In this document: positions 23,497 through 34,660 of the stretch, piece after piece
Numbering within the stretch: position 1 is the stretch's first letter
Layout of the letters: each line of letters begins with the position of its first letter
Origin: Psilocybe azurescens
Lineage: Eukaryota; Basidiomycota; Agaricomycetes; Agaricales; Agrocybaceae
Direction: 5' to 3'
DNA: 64,000 nt
Assembly (NCBI GenBank): GCA_023853785.1
Contig: JAJIRX010000781.1
Span: 1-64,000, forward strand
Translations under genes and position numbers: made by a program
The notes under the pieces: model-generated
The model's database searches: none
What the model saw: only the letters and a program-made list of their open reading frames with translations
Told to the model about the DNA's origin: nothing

Positions 23497-24412
23497 ATGG
23501 TATACAGAGCAACTTGTTTCTGAGAGGTTTGGAGCATCGATAGTAGCTTTCGCGCTATGAATCCCAAGTAAGGTAACAGAGGCTTATCACAATGTCCTGG
23601 GCCATGTTCCTTCCTCTGGACCCCTCTCCACTGCTTGATAAAAAAAAAGAAAATATGTGCGCATAAAAAGATCCTGGTAAGTACAGACATACATCGTGGA
23701 TAGTAGATGGGTTATGAACGCGTTACAATGTTACAATGTTACAAAGTATAAACGAAATTGGCGATGAATCAACTTGGGTTTCATTGTCTTCGCCTTCCGG
23801 CTTGGGATGAGGCCTATCTGTGCGAGTCCAGCTCGGGTTTGATAATTTGTTTTTCGTTCCCCTTTTCTATCTCGGTTTCGTTTCGTGTTCAATTTTGGCC
23901 CTATCTTTCTATACCTTCCCATGCTGATTTTATTCGTTTCTTTTATATTGTATTTAAGTAGATGTTCCATTCTTGGGTTTTCAATTCTATCAGTGCCCGA
24001 TGTCTTCTTCTGCTCTTTTGTCTGATCACGGCTGGAACTAAGTATAAGCAAGTGACAAGCGCTGTGGAAGGCACAACGCTTTAACACTTTGATATATTCC
24101 GTCAGACACTAGATAGAACGTAAAGGCTTCGTAGCTTTTATGGCTTCACGGTTCACGGGCTAGTTGTCACAGGCACTTAGGACCCTAAGCTTCCTCGACG
24201 TTGCGTAGATCAATCACAGTGAGGAACGAATGTGTACTTGAATAAAACCATTGAAAGACGAGATAGCGAATGATCTATATTTTGATGCTACGCGGATTAA
24301 AAGAGTTGTATTTGACAGATGGAGAGTAATGTCAGTGTTATACATATATACACCAGGCTATGAACGTGATATAATGATATTGTTGCAAAGCATAAGAGAA
24401 AGAGGCGACGAA
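23497..24412. other. intergenic with a weak local duplication
   Basis: A stretch near 23711-23785 resembles 24359-24430 (shared GAATCAACT, AAAG.ATAA spacing), which includes the 3' end of the next gene. Otherwise nothing is recognised. Confidence 0.35.
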
Positions 24413-25287
24413 TCAACTCGGGCTTCGTGCTTGAAGTGCCATATGGTGGATCCTGGCCGACTTCCTGGACGGATTCCTGGTCATTCTCGACGGGGCAGTT
24501 TGAGCACGTTTGGGGGTGGCCTGCTGGGGAGACAGTGAATCATCCTCTGTTGATTGTTCTTCATTGTCTTCATCTTCCTCAGCGTCATCCACTTTTCGTT
24601 TCCCAGTGATAGATCCATACCCAATTGGGTCATTGTCGCGAGACCAATTTTCGTTTTCTGGGAATGATTGCATGTGTTTTCGAAGAATCTCAATGATATC
24701 TTGGTGAGTAGGTGGAGGCGGGAGGTTGGGGCCCTTTGAGTTGACATAAGGAAGAATGTTTGTCGTAGCTTTTTGAGGGATGGAATCAAATCAGTAAAGT
24801 ACTTGGTGTACTTGCGAGTGACGATTTGGTCGAAGATGTACTGGGTCGACATGGCCATGAATTTAGCTTCTCCGAGGGCTTTAATTGGGTTTCCCGCTAA
24901 CCATCTATTTATATGATCGTCGTTCTCTATGTCGAGAGAAAAATGGTTTATCGGCGCGTTATTGAACCATGGGGGCGTGGCGACCAATTCTAAGGTGGTA
25001 TGTAGGAAACATGAACAAGGACAGCAATCTTGGTTTCATAGAGATATTCCAACCCTACAATCTTTTTTAGATATGGTATGCGCGGAATAGTCAGAGCAGT
25101 ACCATACTTTCAGCACAGAGTGCATACTTAAAAGTCGTGACCTCATGCAAGTGCTGCAGCTGAGGTTATCATTATGTACTTCCCATCTTGAAGAAAAGCG
25201 ACGATATTGATATTTCAATGAAATAGAAACCATGCACAAGGACTCACCACGGCATAGTGCAAACCAGTAACCCTCGATAGGAAGCAT
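24413..25287 (-). CDS. conserved basidiomycete protein of unknown function
   Basis: Starts at ATG 25287 (MLPIEGYWFALCR), then a short intron (donor GTGAGT) and DGKYIMITSAAALA. Further blocks are IPYLKKIVGLEYLYETK, then ELVATPPWFNNAPINHFSLD, NRWLAGNPIKALGEAKFMAM, ILPYVNSKGPNLPPPPTHQD, ILRKHMQSFPENENWSRDND and PIGYGSITGKRK. An acidic, low-complexity Ser/Arg-rich tail ends ALQARSPS at 24413. I have a memory of similar proteins in other mushrooms (SRDNDPIGYGS motif) but no known function. The frame slips by one base near 24985-24990 (a T run) and near 24775 (an A run); each is repaired by a single base, so the protein may be intact in the organism. The tail's basic and acidic patches suggest a nuclear protein. 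Confidence 0.65.
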
Positions 25288-25678
25288 TTATAGGACGGGA
25301 ATAACAGTTCTTGTTCAAGACATCCTGGTTCTGTTGGCTCAAAATTTTAAGGACGCGATATTCGTCTGTGTTCCAAGCCCCCTTTTTATGACCGGTGTTA
25401 GAGGTTCAAGTGGGTTCGCCATGGAAAACATATAAGCGAAGTTTGGTAAAGAAGCGCGGATGGGGTAGACAGTCAAAGCATGCCTTCGAAAGAAAGGCGA
25501 AGGGAAAGGATAGATAATAATTATGAAGGGTAAGCGTATTTAGATACAAAACATGCATCCAAAACTTAGCGCAGTGATGACTGTTATGCTGACTGACTTC
25601 CCGTCCACAACCACTTCTCATTCCACCCTTTCCCGGTAATTAATACTTCTACAGCAGTTGATGAAGATTATGTAGCCA

Positions 25679-26543
25679 TTAGTCGATGAGGTACTTTCTC
25701 TTGAAGAAAGAGCGGAGATGGAAAATTTGCCATGCGCCTAGGCCCGCCAGGGAGATGATGGAAAACCATGCAAAGTTTTGTACGCGTTTATTTGTTGAAA
25801 CTGGATAAAAGGAATGGTTAAAAAAACCAGGCATAAGCGAAAGAAATGTGGTAATCAGAGACAGAAACGTACAGTTGGTCTTAGTGAATCGCTCTTCACG
25901 CTTCTTCAGATAGTTCATCTCGTCCACAACCTCCTTCACGAGACCTTCCAGCTTCCGCATCTCGGTTTCAAGACCAGAGAGTGATTCCTGGTTAGCAATA
26001 GCGCTATGACACGTATTAAGACCGGAGTTGATTCTTGTGCCAATGTTTAGCCACGAGACACTCACTTGTAGTCAACAGCGTCAGCGCCAATATCAATGTC
26101 CAAGTCGATGACGCGACTCAATTTACTCTGCTCTTCGTGCGAGAGTTTCACATCTATGGTCGAAGTCAGTACATACAGCCCCAGGAGTGGTAGCAAAGAA
26201 GTATACACATACCGCCGTCGATGTAATTTCTCAAACACACGCCCACTTCGCCCTCGGAATGTGTAGTGATAGCCAGCCTCGACTCGGCCTTGATGCCCCT
26301 CTTGCTCAAGTAAATGTTCCTATTCGGACCCGAGTCAACGATTTCGATGTCCACACGCTGATTAACACCTGGCCCAACGTTCGCTGTGACGATGACGAGT
26401 GAGTTGGGATGCGCCGGGTTCCATATACATTTTTGTGGTGGGTAGCGGAATGCTGGCAGATTGAACTTAATAGCTGAGAAAGAGAGAAATAGAACGAGAA
26501 GAGGTAGCAGTGATAGCGAGAATGGCAGCGATGGAGATGCCAT
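25679..26543 (-). CDS. ERV25: p24 (emp24/gp25L) family cargo receptor, ERV25-type
   Basis: Type I membrane protein of COPII/COPI vesicles that helps sort cargo between ER and Golgi. ATG 26543 opens a signal peptide (SPSLPFSLSLLPLLVLFLSF). A GOLD-domain-like lumenal region follows (CIWNPAHPNSLVIVTANVGP, QRVDIEIVDSG, cysteine in EVGVCLRNY). Next come a coiled coil (LSGLETEMRKLEGLVKEVVD, MNYLKKREERF), one transmembrane helix (FAWFSIISLAGLGAWQIFHL) and the short cytosolic tail RSFFKRKYLID, whose paired aromatic and basic residues are typical of COP-binding p24 tails. Introns are clear at 26154-26212 and around 26000-26066, and between TKTN and STNKRV near 25800-25872. Frame is intact. Assignment to the ERV25 (delta) branch rather than another p24 rests on the tail and overall length and is moderately firm. 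Confidence 0.88.
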
Positions 26544-26599
26544 GCTGGAGGTGAATGGGAGGGAGTCGTCGTGAAAGCAGGATGTGAGTGAGTGTGTCT

Positions 26600-27770
26600 A
26601 CCGTTGGCTCGGCAATAGTAGGACTCACATGCTACGTGGGACTCTTCGGACACGCATCACAGCCCGGCCTTCCCTCTGCAATAGGGACTACATGTGTAAC
26701 GATCCGGTTTGTTCTCACACCCCGTTTATCTTTTCCTTTTATCTTATCTCTTTATTTCGACTACATTCCATTCCGTCAACCAATACGCAAGTTATTCCTC
26801 TCCATTCTTTTCTATCCTTTTCTATCTGAAACCATTCCTTACCTCTAACCCTGAATATAACTTCTTTTATCTGGACCCTTTTTACATAGTATTAGGACAC
26901 TATCCTACAGTATAAATACAGACATGTTCTAGCTACAAGATCCCAGTGAACAACTAGCATTTAAACCTGTCTATTCAGTGCTTAAGCATCACTACCACAT
27001 ATATTCTGTGTGTCAGGAAGAAACTACCTGTTAGAGTTCTGAATACTTGAACCTTGGTGTGTTCCTATGAAGACAAAGGTTAGTGTATTTATTTATTTAG
27101 AGTCTGTCATTCTGAGACTCTTGAGAATGTGTAAGATGCTGAGTAAGTATCCAAAGATATTTGAGTAAATTTGTTAACAGTTAGATCTTGAGTTTAATGG
27201 ACAATTATCATGTACTACTAGGGCAAGACTATAGAAGTAATAATATAACTTGTATAGTAGCACAAAGCGTTACTAACAAGTAATTGTCCTGGTGTACTTA
27301 AGTTTTTAGGGTGTAAATTGAGTGTAAAAGATAATATAGAATGGGTATCTAGAGTAATCTTTATATACTACAGCTAATACTTCTATATGATGCTAGAACT
27401 ATTCAACTGGAAGGTTCTATATAATATTGAGAAGGTTCTAATATATTCTGACTATGTGTAGCAAATGCTAGACAAGGGTAACAAGCCTTACACATGTTGC
27501 ACTCATGTTTGGTCTTTGGCTTGAACTGTTTTTAGCTGCTTGCAGGTAAGTCAGATCTTCCCAAGATACTAAATTGGGAAAGTCCTAATCAATAGAACTT
27601 GCTTGGCAACAATTTAGTATGTTATCTATGTATTTGAACATTTATTCTGTACTTTGTGATGTGTCTAAATACATGTATGAGGCTCATATAATCAGAAGAG
27701 TAAAGAAAGACCTAGAAAAAGAAAAAGAAATGGCATTTAGATGCTACTTGCACATATTGACCAACTGGTT
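26600..27770. other. AT-rich intergenic region
   Basis: Boundary between the host genes and the transposon nest. AT content rises steeply after 26700. No conserved frame or repeat link found. Confidence 0.45.
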
Positions 27771-28534
27771 GGAGGGCTTTTGTGTCCCCACATATTCCGG
27801 CCAGAGTCCGCCGGAGTCCGCTGCGGAATGAGAGCAAAAATATGGCACAAGGCCCTGCTATTTCATTTAATATCAATTCCGGGCGGAATGGCGGATTCTG
27901 CAGCGGAATTGAACGGAATCTGTTTACACTGAAACAGAATACCCCAGAACGGAACCAAAAATGGAACCATAAACGGACTTAAAATTTGATATTATTTCTC
28001 GGCAATTCTCGGCAACAGTGAACAATGTCACATGCATGACTTTTGGTTGCCACGTCAGTCCATTGGTTACTCCAACCACCCCACCTCTTCCTGCGACCAC
28101 CACCACCCCGTTGCTGCTGTCGTGCGTGCCCTCACCACCTCGCCGTTGTCGGTCGGAGCCAGGCACTCGCCAACCCAACCCGACATGCATCGCAGCACCA
28201 CCGACCAATGACAGGTCCGTGTACGATGACGACGACTCGGACACGCATACACGGTATGACGGCAATGACGACGGCTCCATATACGACAACAATGACACCG
28301 GACCGAGAGGGAACAAGGTGGAATGAGGGGAGGGGATGCGAGCAGGTAACGAGGCAACGTGAACGCGGCCGCAACACCAGGTAAGTTGCAAACCCCACCC
28401 ACCGCCGCCACTAACCCTCCCCCCTCTTTCTCATATAGACCGATGGCGATACGTGTATGTACTGCACGTACCGCGACACACGCAACGTGTAACGGTATGA
28501 CAACAGTACATACAAAAGCGGACACGACACGTAG

Positions 28535-28840
28535 GGACAACAACAACAACATGCAGGACGTGTACCGTGACACATACGACACGTACGGCGGCCACAAAGA
28601 CAACACGCAGGACACGTACTGCGACACGTACAACACGCACAGCGGCCATGAAGACGACACGCAGGATGTGTACCGCGACACGTATGACATGCACAGCGGC
28701 CACGAAGACAACATGCAGGACACGTACCGCAACACGTATGACACGCAAAGCGGCCACAAAGACAACACGTACGACATGCACAGCAGCCATGACGACGACA
28801 CACATGACACCGAGTACAACACCAACGTATGGCACCCACA
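28535..28840 (+). repeat. 54-bp minisatellite encoding 18-residue repeats
   Basis: Units of 54 bp begin CGGCCAC near 28589, 28643 and 28697, with degenerate units on both sides. On the + strand they translate to repeats of the form SGHEDNMQDTYRDTYDTH. All other frames are also long because the CAC/ACG composition lacks stops, so coding status is uncertain. The inverted copy lies at about 48060-48520. Confidence 0.75.
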
Positions 28841-29459
28841 ACGGCCGCGAAAGACAACAACGATGACATGTATGACACCGAGTACGATGGCCACGCATGA
28901 CGGCCACAATGGACACAACGGCCACAAGGACGACAACACATACGGTGGATGCGTACCACACCCACAACGACGATGGCATGTATGACCGATACAACCACCT
29001 GTCCACCACTTTTTTTTTTAAAAAAAAATTTTCACTTTTTTTCTTTTTGTTCTCTCAATTTCTTTTACATTTATGTGTTTATTTGTTCATTTAACCCAAG
29101 TATATACCCTCCTGCCCATCTTTTTTACTCTGTTATGTTTTTTATTTTTATTTTATTTTGTTACAATGGACTTTGCATGTAGATAATAATGTAGTATATA
29201 GTTATTAATATATTATATTACATTCATGAATTTACACTAAGATTGATAGATTGAAATATTCTAGTTGGAATTCAACTGGATTCTGTTCTATTCAAAGTTA
29301 AAGTTGGCACTCCAATTGGAGTCCACCTGGACTCTATCAGCTCTTCCACCATAGGTCTCAATCATGGTATTTATTATTATTATTGCTATTATTATCATGT
29401 ATTTAGTTCCTTAAATAATATAGATGCATGGACAAAATTTAATAGGTCTGAATCCACAA

Positions 29460-30002
29460 CTAATATATTAAAGTTTTTGCAGTCTGTTTATAAGACAAAA
29501 GAATCTTGTCCTGAATACATATGTATTGACAAAGGATGTCAAGTGTTGCAAACAGCTGTTACCAATGGAAGTTGGGATGCTATGTGGAAAAAACATCAAG
29601 ATTTATTGTGGACACTTACCATTATATTAATCACCAAGCCAATGATTATCTTTGTTGAAAGTACTGCAATCCTTCTCTAGGTGATGGTTCAGCTCCAAAT
29701 CTTGTAATTATTGCATATGATGATAATGGCAATGCATATGCCCAGAAAACCTTTAATACACAAGTGTGTGAACAATTAAATGCATGGCTGGGTGGTTTTG
29801 AATCTATACTTAAATGTATGACACCTGGCAATTTCAACTGGTTTCTACACACAATACTATTTTACCACACAAAATATGTCATTGCAAAAAGAAAAGAAAG
29901 GCAGAGTCTTCAGATAGTGATGATAAAAATGAAGAATTAGGATTGGATGAAGAGACTAGTGATTCTAGTGAAGCAGAGACCAGTGATTCTGACTCAGACT
30001 AA
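29460..30002 (+). pseudogene. KDZ transposase C-terminal fragment (left K copy)
   Basis: C-terminal portion of a KDZ transposase of the second KDZ subtype seen here. Blocks visible on the + strand are ESCPEYICIDKGCQVLQTAV, then TYHYINHQANDYLC, APNLVIIAYDDNGNAYAQK, EQLNAWLGGFESILKCMTP and GNFNWFLHTILFYHTKYVI, followed by a basic patch KKRK and the acidic tail SSDSDDKNEELGLDEE ending DSDSD at TAA 30000-30002. There is a TGA after YLC and frame changes near 29595 and 29890. The partner fragment at 47460-47705 is collinear. No catalytic core is present, so the fragment cannot be active. Confidence 0.82.
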
Positions 30003-30035
30003 ATTGAATACAAGTGTGTAAAAAATAAGTTAATT

Positions 30036-30200
30036 CACATAGTAGATTATATAAGCAATGTACAGTAGGTGTATGATATAAGGTAGATTATATAAGCAGT
30101 GTATAGTAGGTGTATGATACAGGGTAAATTATATAAGCAGTGTACAGTAGGTGTATGATATAAGGATTATATAAGCAGTGTATAGTAGATGTATGATAGT
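30036..30200. repeat. about 40-bp tandem repeat
   Basis: Units of the form TATATAAGCAGTGTACAGTA plus GGTGTATGATATAAGG recur about four times downstream of the KDZ fragment. The inverted partner is at about 47265-47420 and near 47696-47740. Confidence 0.75.
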
Positions 30201-30321
30201 AGTGGTAACTGTGTAAATCTATTTTTATATTCAGCCTAAAGGTGTGGGAAATTGTTTTTACTCAGCTTCAAGCCATGGGAATTCCACTTTATTACTGTAT
30301 TGGCTATAAATAACTCTATTC

Positions 30322-30432
30322 CCCTTCATTCCCCATCATTCCCTCCATTCCCTCTCCAATTCCTTTATTCCCTCTTCAATCCCCTCTATTCCCTCTATTC
30401 CCTCTATTCCCTTCACTCCCTTTCTCAATCCC
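30322..30432. repeat. pyrimidine-rich short tandem repeat
   Basis: Iterations of CCCTCTATT/CCCCTTCATT-type units close to the right end of element K. The inverted partner is at 46990-47150. Confidence 0.75.
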
Positions 30433-30850
30433 TCCAGTCCTAGGGAATATGTGGGTGAGTGAGAAGTACTGCAAAAATGGCCAGAAAATGTGATCATGAA
30501 ACATGTTAATGAACTTAATTCTGATTTTGATTCTGATGGGAAATGGACTGGACTCAATGCTGCAAATATTACTAAGAAAACCTTTCAGAACACTGAAGCA
30601 ATATCCACTGTTGGAATTGGGCTTTCAACATGCCAAAAGTTGTAAAAATTGGTCAAAAATTTGGCCACCAAAATGTCATGGGAATTTTATAAAAAGGCTA
30701 TTTTAGGCTCTATTCAATAGTTCAAATAAGGAACAGTCAGGAGATTTTTGTTTTGTTTGCAGAAGTCTCTACCTGGTATCAGATGAGGACTCAGGAAAGA
30801 CACAGGCAATGGAGGATGAGATAATCAGAGTAATTGACAAGGTATAAACT

Positions 30851-31251
30851 TGTTATGAACATTTTATTTTTCCTCACTTTTTCATTTCCTTTTCATTTTC
30901 TTTCATTTTTTTTACATAAAACTTGACATATCACATGATGGACACCATCATGTGATCATTTCTACTTGACTCATTCTCATGCCAACTCATACTCTCAGTT
31001 AGATATTGGACTCTGACTCATGTTGATACTGTTATGACTCACTTCCTCTTCTGACTCACAATATGACTCACATCATACTAGTAGCTGTAGATACTCAAAC
31101 ACTTAAATAGCAAGTAGATACAATGATTGTTTTTAGCTAGTTCTTGAGAATCAAATTTCCTCTTACTTGATACTGCTTGGAACTCGCTGTTCTTGATTAC
31201 TTGACTGTCAGCTTTATCCATGCACATGAATAGATGCTTGAAGTTGTAACA
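30851..31251 (+). repeat. Ty3/gypsy LTR, 5' LTR of a truncated + strand copy
   Basis: Begins TGTTATGAAC and ends GTTGTAACA (401 bp). It is similar in reverse complement to the LTRs at 44681-45083, 51142-51542 and the split LTR 46934/52742. A gag leader follows directly on the + strand, so it is the 5' LTR of a truncated element. Confidence 0.85.
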
Positions 31252-31319
31252 AAAAAACTAGCTCATCTACAAATCTCACCCACTCTCTAGCAGATGAGAC
31301 CCTGAAACCCAAAACAAAA

Positions 31320-31880
31320 CATGGCACCACCAAAAGTGGAACCTCTGCTACTAACAGCTCTACAGAAGGAACCCCAACACAAAGGAATTAGCATACCCCA
31401 AACCCATTCCAGACAAAGCTCTGAGGGTATCAAACTAAAAAACAACAAGGACTTATCAAACTTGCTATTTGACTTATTATCAACTCTGGCAATAAATCAG
31501 AAAGAACAACAAGACACAGATATGGTCAAAACAAACAGAAAGAAAGAAATCTTGATCAACAAACCCACTATATTCAATGGAGGCAGAACAAAGTCCAAGT
31601 CTTTATACAAAACTGCTATCTCTATACGAACATAAACAAAGATATCTATAATACCAATAAGAAGAAAATCACTTTTGTCTTGTTGTTCTGCAGCAAAGCA
31701 GAAGTGAAATTATGAAAGGAACTACTGGCAACCACACCATTGATTGGGAAACCCTCACAGCCTTCCTTGATAAGTTCCACAACACATTCACACTCATACA
31801 CAAAACCAGATTGGCCATGAATGACAAACAACAACTCAGACAAAAACCCAAAGAAAGGAGGTCTTTTCTTTCCCCACACA
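31320..31880 (+). pseudogene. truncated gypsy gag fragment
   Basis: Starts with MAPPKVEPLLLTALQKEP and carries SRQSSEGIKLKNNKDLSNLL and LINKPTIFNGGRTKSK, which match the - strand gag start at 44660-44300 (there DLSNLLFDLLST-like and a conserved KPAVFDGDRTKSK-type block). It is cut off near 31880, where unrelated CCAGTGGA-rich sequence begins. No nucleocapsid, protease or polymerase follows on this strand. Confidence 0.7.
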
Positions 31881-32200
31881 ATCTATATGGAATCCAGTGA
31901 ATTCCAGTGGACTCCAGTAAACTCCAGTGGACTCTCTGCCCAGCCAAACTGGCTCACAGATTGTCTAGTCTACTGGACTGGACTGGACTGCAGTCCACTG
32001 GACTTGCACTGGACTCCTGCCAAATTTTCAGTCCAGTCTCAGTCCAGTGGATTATGAGTCCAGTCAAGTCCACTGGACTTGGGCCTAAATATTCACTGAA
32101 CAACAACAAATAATATATTTATTAGCACAGTCCAGTGGAGTCCAGTGGAGTCCAGTTGAATCCACTGGAGTCCACTGGATCCAATAATTAACACAATATC
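31858..32200. repeat. CCAGTGGA/TCCACTGG-rich transposon terminus
   Basis: Starts GGAGGTCTTTT, close to the terminal motif GGAGGTCTTTACA seen (reverse complement) at 43870-43885 and 46150-46165. It continues with dense CCAGTGGAGT, GTCCACTGG and CTGGACTGGA iterations. No coding frame. Probably the end region of a non-autonomous DNA element. Confidence 0.5.
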
Positions 32201-32539
32201 TGAAGTATGATCATTAGTTATTAATATTAATTGCAAAAATAAAAGACTAAAGTCAATGAAAATAAACTCTATAAAATAACAATTAAATGAAACAATAGTT
32301 AAATATATATGGGAGCAAAGCCTCCCTATGAATACATTTTTGTATTTTGTTCAGTCTGCAGGGTGAAATTTCACAGGCACATGTGATGCACATGCATGCC
32401 CAGCATCAGCCAATCAGCACGACAACAATCAAATGAACACATCAGCTCTTTTTTCCAACCACCACCCACCCCCTTCCTCTTCTTTTTCCATCGCCACTGC
32501 CATCCTTGCCCTCTCTGCTGTTCATGACAACTGCAGCTG

Positions 32540-33075
32540 CCACACACACAACAACGAGGACTGATGCAGACAACTGTGATAACAAGGACGATGAGGAAGG
32601 CTGCAACAAGGACATGGACGGTGATGGCAAGGATGAGGATGGTGAGGATGCGGATGGTGACAGCAAGGATGGCCAGCAAGGATGCAGATGGCAAGAATGG
32701 CAATGGCAAGGGCTAGGGAGAGGACACGTCGGTGAGGGGTGACAGTGACAGCAAGGACAGTGGGCAAGAGCAAGGAGGGTGAGGATGCAGATGGTGGGTG
32801 AGTACAGTGGACAAGGGGTGAGAACAGTGGGCAAGTACAGTGGGCAAGAGTGAGGATGGCAGGCAAGAACAAGAACAAGAATGCAGATGGCAAGGGCATG
32901 GACAGTGGGTGAGGAGAGTGAGGATATGGACAGTGGGCAAGTACAGTGGGTAAGTACAGTGGGCAAGGGCAAGGGCAGCAGGCAAGAGGAGCACAGCAGG
33001 GAAGAGCAAGGACAAGAACATAGATGGCAAGGGCAAGGAGAGTGAGGACATGGATGGCAGGCAAGTACAGCAGGC
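32540..33075. repeat. purine-rich imperfect minisatellite
   Basis: Iterated GGATGGTGAGGATG, GTACAGTGGGCAAG and GAGCAAGGAC motifs over about 530 bp. The long Cys/Pro/His-rich - strand frames here are a by-product of the low complexity and are not reported as genes. Confidence 0.7.
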
Positions 33076-33800
33076 AAGAGTGGAATCCAACCGGTTCGAC
33101 CAGAATTTTATTTGGCAGTGTCCCTGCCAATTAGCAGTAAAATGTCCAAATTTTTCCAACCAGATTCCGACCAGTTCCACTGTTAACAAGTCCGACCAAA
33201 ATCCAATCGAATCTGACCAGAATCCGACTGGAATCCAAGTGGAATTTATCAAATTTAAAACCCAATTAGACCCAATTCCGAGTGGAACTCGAGCAGTACC
33301 AAGCGGAACCATATTATGTCAGCATACTATTTATGGCTCAGCAAGTAATAACACAAAAAGTATACATAGATCTTAACAGTTTGTGACAAATTTGGTATTG
33401 TTAGAATTGTAAAATTCAGGAAAATATGTTTACATAATAGTTATATAAAATTAAACAATTTCCAGTAAAGAAATACCCATTTTCATATAAATCTGTGCTT
33501 ATATAATCCAAATTTCTTGAATAAAATTGATCTTTGTATTCTATTAATTTCTATTATTGCAACACTATTAAATATAGCTAACAGAGTACTATTTTGTTGC
33601 AAAAAGTGGTTTACAATGTCTATATATATTCAAATTTACAGAATTTTGTATATTGAACATGCTGACATAATATTCAGATAATGATGTAATTACAGGTGCA
33701 TTTCCCTCATTTTTCTGATCATTTTGATATATAATATGTGGGTATAGCTTCTGAGGAAGTGCCAGAATATATTATTGGGTGTTGTAAAGAATGGTATATA
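33075..33800 (+). repeat. Tc1-like element end region, left inverted copy
   Basis: Collinear in inverted orientation with 43125-43860: shared landmarks are TTTGGCAGTGTCCCTGCC, ATTATGTCAGCAT, TTTGTGACAAATTTGGTATT and GGTATAGCTTCTGAGG. In the right copy this segment leads into a Tc1/mariner transposase, so both are read as 5' regions of that element. Confidence 0.7.
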
Positions 33801-33827
33801 ATTTATAAAATGTTAAAAATACTACAA

Positions 33828-33903
33828 GCAATAATAGTGTAGTTGGTAAAGCATGTATAGAAATAATATATATAAGGCTGTTGGTTCAATTCCTGTTGAG
33901 TGT
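33828..33903 (+). other. tRNA-like sequence (tRNA pseudogene or SINE head)
   Basis: An A-box match TAGTGTAGTTGG at 33835-33846 and a B-box match GGTTCAATTCC at 33883-33893 are spaced as in a tRNA gene. The B box carries A where the consensus has the G of a CpG. I cannot close a convincing acceptor stem, so a functional tRNA is unlikely. Confidence 0.5.
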
Positions 33904-34079
33904 ATTTTATAATTTTGCATTTATTACAAATATCATGACCTGAATGGATTACTTAAGAGCTTATGTAAAAAAATTATGTAATACTGACTAAGCATACAAT
34001 ATCATGTGATTTCAATACATCATTTATAAGCTTATGTAAGCAATAATTATGTAAGGCTGACTAAGCATTGTTTTGTACA

Positions 34080-34660
34080 CTGAGTAAGTACATTCTGAGA
34101 AATTCCAACCAGATTCCAACCAGTTCTGAGTGAGTCTGAGTGGATTCCGACCAGATTCCGACCAGTTCCAACTGGGTCCAAGTGGTTAGAAATTCCAACC
34201 AGATTCTGACCAGTTCCAACTGGGTCCAAGTGGTTCCGACTGGTTCTGACCGGTACCGGTGGGGCACTGTAAAGTACTGCTTTTTCTGTTCTTTTTTCTT
34301 TTTGTTTCTTTTTGTGAAGTTTTTATTTTATTTTTACCTGTATATAACCATGTAGTATATAGTTTTTAATATATTATATTACATTGTCACATAAATTTAA
34401 GCTAAGATTAAAGTATTCCAGTTGGAATCCAATTGGATTCCATTCCATTCCATTCTATGTGAATTTAAAGTTGGACTTAGTGAAATTCACAAAGTCTTAT
34501 TGAATGAAATAAGCTGGAATGAACTTGGATTCCAGTTGGAATGGGCTCATTCCATGATTCCCAGCCATTCCACTTGAAACCATTAAATGGAATCAAATTG
34601 GAATTGGTCTGGATTCCAACTGGAATTCAACTGGAATGGGTGGGGACAGTAAAGTACTGG
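34080..34660. repeat. fragments of CCAACTGG-type and K-like repeats
   Basis: 34085-34260 repeats CCGACCAGATTCC/CCAACTGGGTCC units and ends at a GGGGCACTGTAAAGTACTG junction. 34340-34470 resembles the AT-rich interior of element K near 29190-29290 (GTAGTATATAGTT, AATATATTATATTACATT). A frame at 34541-34897 is open for about 118 codons but not recognised. Confidence 0.5.

Larger units (their letters stand above)
27771..30471 (+). mobile_element. KDZ-derived element K, left copy (uninterrupted)
   Basis: A 2.70-kb element running from GGAGGGCTTTT at 27771 to GAGAAGTACTG at 30471. It is collinear, in inverted orientation, with 46950-52335, after removal of two insertions there. The inner sequence after each end shares CCCCACATATTCC. 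Contents in order: a CpG-rich non-coding/5' exon region to about 28440 with a GTAAGT...TATAG intron; a 54-bp minisatellite; an AT-rich stretch; the C-terminal part of a KDZ transposase; and two tandem-repeat tracts. The middle of the transposase is absent, so it is a deletion derivative. No target duplication flanks this copy. Confidence 0.8.

Noticed and set aside
28067..29009. Long - strand frames of about 190-290 codons over element K
   Set aside because: They are antisense to a CAC/ACG-rich minisatellite that lacks stops in all frames; the translations are Cys/Val/Arg low-complexity with no motif.
32442..33312. Cys/Pro/His-rich - strand frames of about 200 codons
   Set aside because: By-product of the purine-rich minisatellite; overlapping frames are equally open and equally low in complexity.
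33828..33903. Functional tRNA gene
   Set aside because: A and B boxes are present, but the acceptor and anticodon stems do not close convincingly and the B box has lost its CpG.
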